The position numbers and the translations under genes were made by a program. Shown here piece after piece: positions 18,138-24,993 of a stretch of DNA of 41,094 nucleotides (position 1 is the stretch's first letter; each line of letters starts with the position of its first letter). The notes under the pieces were generated by a model that worked only from the letters and a program-made list of their open reading frames with translations, was not told where the DNA came from and made no database searches. Origin of the DNA: CAZKYP01 sp964556885 (GTDB lineage: Bacteria > Planctomycetota > Phycisphaerae > Sedimentisphaerales > Anaerobacaceae); assembly GCA_964556885.1 (NCBI GenBank), contig CAZKYP010000006.1, positions 1-41,094 on the forward strand, given 5' to 3'.

Positions 18138-19013
18138 TTAACCAAATCTTCCCGTTACATAATCTTCAGTTTGTTTTTTAACCGGATTACGGAAAATTTT
18201 AATCGTAGTGTTATATTCTATCAGTTCCCCGAGACAGAAAAAGGCTGTGTACTCACTGACTCTTGCGGCCTGTTGCATATTATGGGTAACAATCACAATC
18301 GTGTAAACGCTCCTGAGGCTGTCTATCAGGTCTTCGATTTTTCCGGTAGCTATCGGGTCCAGGGCGGAACACGGCTCGTCCATTAAAAGGACTGTAGGTT
18401 TCGTCGCCAGCGCCCTTGCGATGCACAGACGCTGCTGCTGTCCTCCGGACAGGGCCAGGGCCGATTTCTTCAAATCATCCTTGATTTCGCCCCACAAAGC
18501 CGCGGCCGTAAGACTTTCCTCTACAATTCGCTGTAAATCGCTTCTCTTTGTAATTCCCTGAAGTCTCGGTCCGTATGCGACATTGTCGAAGATGCTTTTT
18601 GGGAATGGATTGGGTTTTTGGAAGACCATACCGACCTGCTGTCGAAGATTGACCAGATTAATCCGCTTGTCGTAGACATCCTGCCCGTTTACGAGCATTG
18701 TCCCTTCCACGCGTATATTGGGAATGAGATCATTTATTCGATTAATACTCCGCAGGAAAGTGCTCTTGCCGCAGCCGCTCGGTCCGATTATAGCGGTTAC
18801 CGTGCAGGGATAAATTTCCATTGTAATGTCTTTAACGCCCATTTTCGAGCCGTAGTAAAAGCTGAATTTGTCGGCCTTTATCACCGACTGTGCGCATGCT
18901 TCGGCGGGCGTGGTTGTTTTGGTTTTTACGTTTGAAATTTTATCTTTCAACACTGATGAAATCTCCAGTCTGCTGTGGTTCTTTCCCAAATCCTTTGCAG
19001 TTGACATCGGCAT
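18138..19013 (-). CDS. pstB: Phosphate ABC transporter ATP-binding protein PstB
   Basis: ABC ATPase of the phosphate importer. Walker A is GPSGCGKST at residues 77-85, the Q-loop lies in VGMVFQKPNPFP, the signature is LSGGQQQRLCIARALA, Walker B is TVLLMDEPCSALDP, and the switch histidine is in VIVTHNMQQA. Those segments, especially FQKPNPFPKSI and RVSEYTAFF, are specific to PstB. The protein is 291 residues, about 40 longer than usual, because of a polar, Lys/Thr-rich N-terminal extension before the core begins near residue 43. Alternative internal starts are possible, but the first ATG has a weak AGAGGAT 8 bases upstream. It follows pstA by 38 bases. Confidence 0.97.
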   Translation of the reverse strand: MPMSTAKDLGKNHSRLEISSVLKDKISNVKTKTTTPAEACAQSVIKADKFSFYYGSKMGVKDITMEIYPCTVTAIIGPSGCGKSTFLRSINRINDLIPNIRVEGTMLVNGQDVYDKRINLVNLRQQVGMVFQKPNPFPKSIFDNVAYGPRLQGITKRSDLQRIVEESLTAAALWGEIKDDLKKSALALSGGQQQRLCIARALATKPTVLLMDEPCSALDPIATGKIEDLIDSLRSVYTIVIVTHNMQQAARVSEYTAFFCLGELIEYNTTIKIFRNPVKKQTEDYVTGRFG

Positions 19014-19051
19014 TGTAATGTATCCTCTCTGCGATTAGAAACATTTTTATT

Positions 19052-20677
19052 TTAATGCCCTTTCAGCCGTTTGAACATCTTCCAGCGAAAAATTATAGCC
19101 AGTGCATTCAGACATAAAATCAGCAGAATAAGAGAAACAACCATTCCGTACTGATTATGCGGAACCTGAGCGGCCAGCTTATCGGCGACCGCCATGTCCC
19201 AGCTTCCGTATGATAGTGTTCGTGTCGTCTGGAAGACCGACTTCGGAACAGGGCCGACCGCAATCCCGGCAGTGAATAATATCGGTGCGGTTTCTCCGGC
19301 CACCCTGCTCAGGCTAAGAATGACGCCGGTCAGTATCCCCGGAAGGGCCGCCGGTAACGTCACCGACATAAACGTTCTGAACCTGCTGGCTCCGAGAGCA
19401 AGTGATGCTTCCTTATAGGTCTGTGGTACGGTGCGAATCGCTTCTTCGCTCGAACGTATCATCACCGGCAGTGTCAGTACGGCAAGAGTCAGCGAGCCTG
19501 CGAGGATACACGGCTTCGAAGGTCCGCCGAACAGCGGAATGAAAAACAAAACGAAGAATGCCAGGCCAAAAAGACCAAACACTATGCTCGGAACTCCTGC
19601 AAGTGTGTTGATACACATACGAATAATTCTTATTACCGGGGTTTCCCTGGCGCATTCGGTCAAATATGCGGCACTGATAACCCCGAACGGGACAACGAAA
19701 ATCATGCTGAGAAGCGTCAGGAGCAGTGTCCCGAATATTTCGGGACCGATTCCTCCGAAGTAATGACCGGGCGTGCTGTCATCGATAAAGTATCGCCAGT
19801 AGAAGGTCCACCTCGGATTAAGCATCCCGTTAAGATTTTCCTGAACATAACTGAAAAATCCTTCCAGCTTTGTTCCTTTAAACCGTTCCGCCCGGCTGGT
19901 GGCGATTTTCACCAGAGACTTGCCGGATTTCTGTTCGGTCCATTGCTCTTTCCAAAGTAATTTATACAATAAGTCCTGTGCCTGGTCCCACCGGGTCGCG
20001 CCGTATCGAAACTGGGCAAGAGCGGTGGTATCTTCACCCGGCCGCGGGCCGAACAATTTACGTATTATATCTTCTATTTCGGACAGTTCTTTAGCAAATT
20101 CTTCCTTCTTGCCCAGATCAATTTCACTCGCGACTTTCTGATATTCCTTTGCCAGCCGGAATAGCTCGAGTGCAACCGTTCCCTTGAAACGTTCATCGGC
20201 CTCGTATTGTAGAACGTACTTAGTATTACTGTTTATCAGCTCAATGTCATGGCTCGAGAATGCCTCAATCAGTTTGTCTCGCATGTCTCTGGTCAATGAG
20301 CGCAGGAGCGTATATTCATCGCGAGGTAAATCTTTTCGCCTCAGCTCCTGGCCGAATTCCCTGTGGATATCTTTTACACGGTCGGTAAGGGCCTCTGAAT
20401 CGATACCGCTTTTAAATTCGTCTATCATCTGATAAACCGCCTGACGTGCAACTTCAACCTCATTAGCCTCATTTCGTACCTGTACAAGATCTCCGTGGGC
20501 AAATTCGGCAAGCTGCATCTTTCGGAACTCAACCGTCCCTTTGAAAACAACCGCACTTAATCCCCTACGGAACATCGGGCCGAGTATTACGAACAGGACG
20601 GCAATCAACAGAATAACGGTAAATCCCGTCAGTATGGTGAATATTTTGTCGAATGTTGTGCGATAAATCGCCTTCAT
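19052..20677 (-). CDS. pstA: Phosphate ABC transporter permease PstA with a large N-terminal insertion
   Basis: The C-terminal part (residues about 310-541) is a standard PstA permease: IFGTLLLTLLSMIFVVPFGVIS, the EAA loop EASLALGASRFRTFMSVTLP near 425 that contacts PstB, and GETAPILFTAG. At 541 residues the protein is nearly double the usual 280-300. The extra material follows the first membrane helix (about 13-35). It is a roughly 275-residue hydrophilic, helix-rich segment with many charged residues (QLAEFAHGDLVQVRNEANEVEVARQ, then YQKVASEIDLGKKEEFAKELSEIEDIIRKL), presumably exposed in the periplasm. The start codon abuts the pstC stop with no gap, indicating translational coupling. The role of the insertion is unknown. 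Confidence 0.95.
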   Translation of the reverse strand: MKAIYRTTFDKIFTILTGFTVILLIAVLFVILGPMFRRGLSAVVFKGTVEFRKMQLAEFAHGDLVQVRNEANEVEVARQAVYQMIDEFKSGIDSEALTDRVKDIHREFGQELRRKDLPRDEYTLLRSLTRDMRDKLIEAFSSHDIELINSNTKYVLQYEADERFKGTVALELFRLAKEYQKVASEIDLGKKEEFAKELSEIEDIIRKLFGPRPGEDTTALAQFRYGATRWDQAQDLLYKLLWKEQWTEQKSGKSLVKIATSRAERFKGTKLEGFFSYVQENLNGMLNPRWTFYWRYFIDDSTPGHYFGGIGPEIFGTLLLTLLSMIFVVPFGVISAAYLTECARETPVIRIIRMCINTLAGVPSIVFGLFGLAFFVLFFIPLFGGPSKPCILAGSLTLAVLTLPVMIRSSEEAIRTVPQTYKEASLALGASRFRTFMSVTLPAALPGILTGVILSLSRVAGETAPILFTAGIAVGPVPKSVFQTTRTLSYGSWDMAVADKLAAQVPHNQYGMVVSLILLILCLNALAIIFRWKMFKRLKGH

Positions 20678-21655
20678 TTATGATTTCCCGAAAGATTTTT
20701 TTGCCCGTGTCAGGAAATATTCACTAACTATGTTCAACATAAATGTCATGATGAGCAACAACAATCCTATTGCGAAGAGCGCCCTGTAATGATCGGAGCC
20801 TTTCTCTGTTTCGCCCATGTCACCGGCTATCGTGGCCGTCATTGTCCTTATGGATTGAGAGATGTTCCACCACGGATGAGGTATTTGGCTGGCGTTGCCC
20901 GATGCCATCCACACAACCATCGTTTCGCCGATCGCCCGCATCATGCCCAAAACTATCGCCGCAATAATTCCACTGTGCGCCGCCGGTATTACTACTTTAA
21001 AGATTGTTTCGAAACGCGTGGCCCCGAGTGCGTATGAGGCCTCTCTCAGCTCTCTTCCGGTGGCTGAAATCGAGTCCTCCGCCACGCTTATTATCGTCGG
21101 GAGAGCCATTACCGAGAGTAATAACGAGGCGTTTAGAGCATTAGTTCCCGTGCTGAAACCGAGGTGTCTTTGAAGCCACGGCGCCAGTACCAGCACCGCA
21201 AAAAAACCGTAAGCCACAGACGGAATCGCCGCCAATATTTCGATGATGGGTTTGACGATGTTCCTGATTTTATATGAGACGACATCGCTTAGAAAAACAG
21301 CGGCCATTACACCGATCGGAACCGAGAAAAACAATGCCGCCAAAGTTACATAAACCGAGCCGACTATCAAGGCCAAAGCGCCGAATTCAGGTTTGTCATG
21401 TGCTTGCGGGTACCAGGCGGTGCTGGTAAGAAATTCAATAATGCTGAACTTGCCCAGGAAAGGAAATGCTTCGAGAATGACGAACAGAAAGATTAAAAGG
21501 ACCGCCAGTACCGATGTGCTGGTCAAAATAAAAAGGGTCATTTGTCCGATGTGCTTGAACAAAAATCCCTTTATGTCCTGCCCAAAAGTAAGCAATAGCG
21601 GCTGGTCAAATCCGGCCGCTATTTGCCTATCCTGTGAGATATTCTTCGCGTCCAT
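20678..21655 (-). CDS. pstC: Phosphate ABC transporter permease PstC
   Basis: Inner-membrane permease partner of PstA, 325 residues, close to family length. Six hydrophobic segments are visible, the first near residue 40 (LFILTSTSVLAVLLIFLFV). The EAA loop EASYALGATRFETIFKVVIP is near 230 and is followed by GETMVVWMASGNASQIPHPW, diagnostic of PstC. The substrate-pathway segment WYPQAHDKPEFGALALIVGS near 85 is also typical. The N-terminal 30 residues are polar and cytoplasmic. It lies 39 bases after pstS and directly abuts pstA, in the canonical pstSCAB-phoU order. Confidence 0.97.
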   Translation of the reverse strand: MDAKNISQDRQIAAGFDQPLLLTFGQDIKGFLFKHIGQMTLFILTSTSVLAVLLIFLFVILEAFPFLGKFSIIEFLTSTAWYPQAHDKPEFGALALIVGSVYVTLAALFFSVPIGVMAAVFLSDVVSYKIRNIVKPIIEILAAIPSVAYGFFAVLVLAPWLQRHLGFSTGTNALNASLLLSVMALPTIISVAEDSISATGRELREASYALGATRFETIFKVVIPAAHSGIIAAIVLGMMRAIGETMVVWMASGNASQIPHPWWNISQSIRTMTATIAGDMGETEKGSDHYRALFAIGLLLLIMTFMLNIVSEYFLTRAKKSFGKS

Positions 21656-21694
21656 TCCTGGTCCTGAAAACGATTGATTGTCTATTATGAATAT

Positions 21695-22555
21695 TTAGTA
21701 TTCGGTTACCGGAACGAATCCCTTGTCTTCAATTACTTCCTGCCCTTTTTCCGTCAGATGGAACGTAACGAATTTGTGAGTCATCGAACCAAGCTTCGGA
21801 TATCCGTTCGTGAACATGAATAAAGGCCTCGATACGGGATATTTACCGGTAAGGATGGTCTGTCTTGTCGGTGTTATACCGTCGAGAGTCAGGGCCTTCA
21901 CGCCTTCCTGGACAAATCCGAATCCGACGTATCCAATTGCTCCGCGTGTATTTTTCACCCTCGCGAAGGCCTGCGGGTTGGTACTTACATATTCCACACT
22001 TGAATCCATCTTTTCTTTGTTCATAACGAAGCTCTCGAACGTTTCGTACGTTCCTGATGATGTGTCGCGGCTTATTGCCACTATCGGAATGTCAGGCCCG
22101 CCGAGCTGGTTCCAGTTCTTTATTTTTCCGAGATAGATATTACGAACCTGTTCTGTTGTCAGGGCACTGATTGGGTTTGAGGGGTGAACAACGATGCAAA
22201 CGCCGTCCATCGCCACAACGTGGGCGACCGGGAAAACGTTCTTGGCTATCGCATCCTTGAACTCCTGCTCTTTCATGAAGCGGCTCATTGTCGCGATGTC
22301 GCATCTGGAGTCGATTAACGCCGCAGCCCCTGTGCCGCTGCCGCTTTTATTTACAGTAATTGTAACATCGGGATACATGTTTTTGAATACTTCTGCGAAA
22401 CCGTCGGCGATGGGACCTACTGTTGTGGAGCCTTCGATATGAAGTTTTTCCGCTCCGATTGCTTCGGCGGCCGCCACTAATGACAACATGACCAGTCCGC
22501 ATATAATGATTGTTCTGAAACTCTTCGTTTCCGAGTTTTCTATCATTGTTTCCAT
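21695..22555 (-). CDS. pstS: Periplasmic phosphate-binding protein PstS
   Basis: PBP-like domain of the high-affinity phosphate importer, 286 residues. A signal peptide runs to about residue 34 (TIIICGLVMLSLVAAAEAIGA). Phosphate ligands are suggested by HIEGSTTVGPIADGF near 40, TVNKSGSGTGAAALIDSRCDIATMSR near 65-90 and SRDTSSGTYETFE near 165. This SGSG...SSGTYE layout is the compact PstS type found beside pstC/pstA in many bacteria. GGAGAG stands 7 bases before the ATG. The upstream Pho box array and TATACT -10 element show direct phosphate-starvation control. The gene heads the operon pstS-pstC-pstA-pstB-phoU. Confidence 0.96.
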   Translation of the reverse strand: METMIENSETKSFRTIIICGLVMLSLVAAAEAIGAEKLHIEGSTTVGPIADGFAEVFKNMYPDVTITVNKSGSGTGAAALIDSRCDIATMSRFMKEQEFKDAIAKNVFPVAHVVAMDGVCIVVHPSNPISALTTEQVRNIYLGKIKNWNQLGGPDIPIVAISRDTSSGTYETFESFVMNKEKMDSSVEYVSTNPQAFARVKNTRGAIGYVGFGFVQEGVKALTLDGITPTRQTILTGKYPVSRPLFMFTNGYPKLGSMTHKFVTFHLTEKGQEVIEDKGFVPVTEY

Positions 22556-22583
22556 TGTTTCTCTCCTTACTTAATTTCTTTAA

Positions 22584-22649
22584 TAGTATACATTACAGAT
22601 ATTAGAAAGATGTTAAAATTATGTTAGATTACTGTTAATGTTTCGTTAA
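22584..22649 (-). promoter_or_regulatory. Pho box array and -10 element of pstS
   Basis: On the minus strand five hexamers stand exactly 11 bp apart: TTAACG (22644-22649), TTAACA (22633), CTAACA (22622), TTAACA (22611) and CTAATA (22600-22605). A TATACT -10 element at 22584-22589 follows after 10 bases. There is no separate -35 box, as expected for PhoB-activated promoters. The farthest repeat overlaps the stop codon of the porin gene. Confidence 0.85.
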
Positions 22650-23992
22650 AACTTTAATATCAAATCAGCCTGTAACCTGCGATAGTCCAGGTCGCGGCTC
22701 ATTGAGCCCCTGTCATTTTCATTATGGAAGTAGGTCAATGCCGCCTGAACGTTCTTTGCCACCTGGTATACGAAATTCATCGTATGACCTCTGCCGTTCG
22801 TACCGCCGCCGATGAAATCTGAATCAGTGAAAGCTCCGAATACTGCGTCGGCCTCGAGCTCTCTGTAATTATAACCAACCTGCCATGAACCTGGGTTCTT
22901 GGCCTTGTTGAATGTGGCGCCTGCTATCCATCCGGTGTCCTGGTTGCTTACTGCGACAAGGTTTTTAACCCAGCTTCCAAACAGGGTCGCAGGCAGCCCG
23001 AACAGTTCGGTGCCGTATTCTACGAAAATTTCCAGAATGTCATAATCGCTCGCCCACATGGTACCTGTCGTATCGGCGGTATTGCCGGCAAGGATGCCGT
23101 ATTTGTCCACCTGGCCTTTTATGTTACCGTAATCCCAATAGCTTAGACCGCCCAAAATGTAGTCCGGATTGCCTATTGTGTGCTTAATGTAACTTTGTAC
23201 ACCCCAGAGAGACGCATCTGCTCCGCCGCTGCTTTCGTCCACCCAAAAACCGCCGCCGTTAAAATGAACCGTGTCCTTTTTATTCATTTTCAATGCGTAT
23301 TTTACTGCGATTCCCTCCGGATTCAGGTCGCTGTCCCAGATTAGCTGGTTGTTGCCGACGGCATAAAACGGATTTTTAATCTTACCACCGTAAACGTTCA
23401 ATCCTTTCATATCCTGTGGGTGCCAGTCGAAATAGGCCAGATCAATCCAGACGTCCTTGCTGGAGAAATACTGTTTGAGAGTCTGGTTCGATGAGATAGG
23501 ATCTCCGAACGAGTCTGCATTCAGGGCTGAGTCTACCAGTACTTCTCTCTCCCCGCCGGCTAATCTGAATCCGAGGCCCCAGTCGTCGTTGATTATTGCT
23601 TCCAGCATGAGCCTTGCCCGGATGCGGTCCCGGTCGCGCCCGTTTTTCCAGCCTACCATGCTGCCGACAACTTTCTCCGAGTCGATATGTTCATGTCGGT
23701 ATCTGAAATCTCCCGAAATCTTTACCTTCTCGGCCCATTTCAAGCTGTCCGGAATGGCCGGGGCCTGTTTTTGCTCTGCTTTTTCCGACACTTCTTCAAT
23801 TTTCTTTGTTAATGACTGCTCTTTTTCTTTTTGCCTTTCCTCAAGCTGGTTAATCCTGTTCTGTAACTCTGTGAGCTGCTGTTTTAATTCGCTAATCTCG
23901 TCAGCCCTCACAACCGAAGCCGGCCACAGACAGGCCAAAACCACCGTGCCGACAATTAAGAAAATCCCTTTTTTCGTTTTGTCCTTTCTCAT
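22646..23992 (-). CDS. OprO/OprP-like phosphate-selective porin
   Basis: Outer-membrane beta-barrel porin of about 448 residues. The start is the ATG at 23992, with GGAG 9 bases upstream and a signal peptide directly after it (KTKKGIFLIVGTVVLACLWPASVVRA). Residues about 30-70 form a coiled coil (ISELKQQLTELQNRINQLEERQKEKEQ), a trimerisation or wall-anchoring element common in porins of this kind. The barrel shows alternating strands such as VKISGDFRYRHEHID, DWGLGFRLAGGE, PGSWQVGYNYRELEADAVFGAFTDSDF, and ends with RRLQADLILKF, the aromatic C-terminal residue expected for barrel assembly. Its Pho box array and its place between the sensor genes and pst indicate phosphate or polyphosphate uptake across the outer membrane. 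Ion selectivity is inferred from context. Confidence 0.85.
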   Translation of the reverse strand: MRKDKTKKGIFLIVGTVVLACLWPASVVRADEISELKQQLTELQNRINQLEERQKEKEQSLTKKIEEVSEKAEQKQAPAIPDSLKWAEKVKISGDFRYRHEHIDSEKVVGSMVGWKNGRDRDRIRARLMLEAIINDDWGLGFRLAGGEREVLVDSALNADSFGDPISSNQTLKQYFSSKDVWIDLAYFDWHPQDMKGLNVYGGKIKNPFYAVGNNQLIWDSDLNPEGIAVKYALKMNKKDTVHFNGGGFWVDESSGGADASLWGVQSYIKHTIGNPDYILGGLSYWDYGNIKGQVDKYGILAGNTADTTGTMWASDYDILEIFVEYGTELFGLPATLFGSWVKNLVAVSNQDTGWIAGATFNKAKNPGSWQVGYNYRELEADAVFGAFTDSDFIGGGTNGRGHTMNFVYQVAKNVQAALTYFHNENDRGSMSRDLDYRRLQADLILKF

Positions 23993-24076
23993 TTTTTTGT
24001 AACTCCAAACAAGAACCTTCATATCTGCGCCGTCTCAAGACTGTCTTGTGCAGCGACTTTGTTTTGCATTGAAATT

Positions 24077-24130
24077 AAAATATCACGTAATTGTTAGGGA
24101 AATATCAGTGTTCGATTAGAATCGTGTTAA
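24077..24130 (-). promoter_or_regulatory. Pho box array and -10 element of the porin gene
   Basis: Minus-strand hexamers 11 bp apart: TTAACA (24125-24130), CTAATC (24114), CTGATA (24103) and CTAACA (24092-24097). A further degenerate GTGATA at 24081 keeps the same phase. A TATTTT sequence at 24077-24082 can act as the -10 element. The array is weaker than that of pstS. Confidence 0.7.
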
Positions 24131-24190
24131 TGCCTGCAATATTTGTAATAAAACTTCCTGAGTTGAGTGTGAATGTTACAAATGGATGTT

Positions 24191-24304
24191 CTATTTTTGC
24201 TGGCTTGTGAGTGCCTTGACGACGGAAAATACAATCGAAGAAATATGATACAGTAAATAGCAAATTCCTATCCAGCATAATATGTCTTTTATAATATCAG
24301 GCAT
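24191..24304 (-). CDS. 37-residue single-span membrane microprotein, coupled to the CheW-like gene
   Basis: The ATG at 24304 lies inside the last codons of the CheW-like gene, whose TGA is at 24297-24299, giving an ATGCCTGA overlap. GAGG stands 7 bases upstream of this ATG. The product is MPDIIKDILCWIG, then one hydrophobic span (about residues 8-29, ICYLLYHISSIVFSVV) and a short basic tail KALTSQQK. A longer in-frame version beginning at 24373 would overlap the CheW-like gene and start with a polar, unconvincing leader. Nothing identifies its function. The overlap suggests it is made together with the CheW-like protein from the same Pho-controlled mRNA. Single-span small proteins often regulate membrane transporters or kinases, which would fit this locus, but that is speculation. 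Confidence 0.55.
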   Translation of the reverse strand: MPDIIKDILCWIGICYLLYHISSIVFSVVKALTSQQK

Positions 24305-24806
24305 ATACAAGTCCTCTCGATGCGATTTCCCTGAAGGCGATAAAATCGTCTTCGAGGTATTTTTCCTTTTCACACATACTCAATGTTAGGTGGCTGTCTG
24401 ACAGGAATTCACCGGCCTCGGGATATTTTGACAGTCCGTGAATAAATTGTGCGTTGAATGTGAGTTTTTTGAGGTTTGTTGGAAAACCGCCACCGGCTGC
24501 GAGATTCATTACCTCATCGATGTTTTTAACAAGAATGCCGGTTAGAAGCATACGATATTTGAAACTGTGCTCGGCGACAATAATGCAGGTCGAATCGGTC
24601 AGCTCGGTAGGCTCGCCGCGAAAATGGATACCCGGGTCCACAACCGGAATGTGTTTTCCATCCAGCTCGATAAAACCTTTGATATGAACGGGTTTTTTGA
24701 AATCTGGTACAATGATTTCCCTGCAGCCGCGACAGTTTACTTCGTATTCCTTGTTTTGCTTTTTAAGCGAGAAGGTTATAAACAGGATGTTTTGTAACTG
24801 TTCCAT
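24297..24806 (-). CDS. CheW-like domain protein in the Pho locus
   Basis: The ATG at 24806 is chosen: AAGGA lies 9 bases upstream and the CheW-like fold begins at once (MEQLQNILFITFSLKKQNKEYEV). An ATG 72 bases upstream in the same frame gives a non-homologous leader. The 169-residue protein shows the CheW pattern of two five-stranded barrels: V.CRGCREIIVP near 25, HIKGFIELDGKHIPVVDPGIHF near 45-66, CIIVAEHSFKYRMLLTGILVKNIDEVMNL near 78-106. CheW domains couple chemoreceptors to CheA, but no che or receptor gene is present here. The C-terminal tail of about 40 residues (LSKYPEAGEFLSDSHLTLSMCEKEKYLEDDF) is not part of a standard CheW. A Pho box array directly upstream makes it a Pho regulon member. 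Its partner protein is unknown. Confidence 0.75.
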   Translation of the reverse strand: MEQLQNILFITFSLKKQNKEYEVNCRGCREIIVPDFKKPVHIKGFIELDGKHIPVVDPGIHFRGEPTELTDSTCIIVAEHSFKYRMLLTGILVKNIDEVMNLAAGGGFPTNLKKLTFNAQFIHGLSKYPEAGEFLSDSHLTLSMCEKEKYLEDDFIAFREIASRGLVYA

Positions 24807-24920
24807 AATGTTACGTCCTTTTTTCATCTGAATTTCGAAAACGTTACTATCCCGGGCCATCTGACCCGTAGGAGCCAAAGACCGAAATCTGTATTTGGAC
24901 TTCTGTCTTTCGTCTATTAA

Positions 24921-24974
24921 AGTGTACGTTTCAGCTATTAGAGACTTATGAGGGTTATGTTAGAAGTGTGTTAA
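24921..24974 (-). promoter_or_regulatory. Pho box array and -10 element of the CheW-like gene
   Basis: Minus-strand hexamers at exact 11-bp steps: TTAACA (24969-24974), CTAACA (24958), CTCATA (24947) and CTAATA (24936-24941). After 9 bases comes TACACT (24921-24926), one base away from the TATACT of pstS. The array sits between the phoR stop and the CheW-like gene. Confidence 0.8.
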
Positions 24975-24993
24975 TTTTGAATGCCTGGTGATA

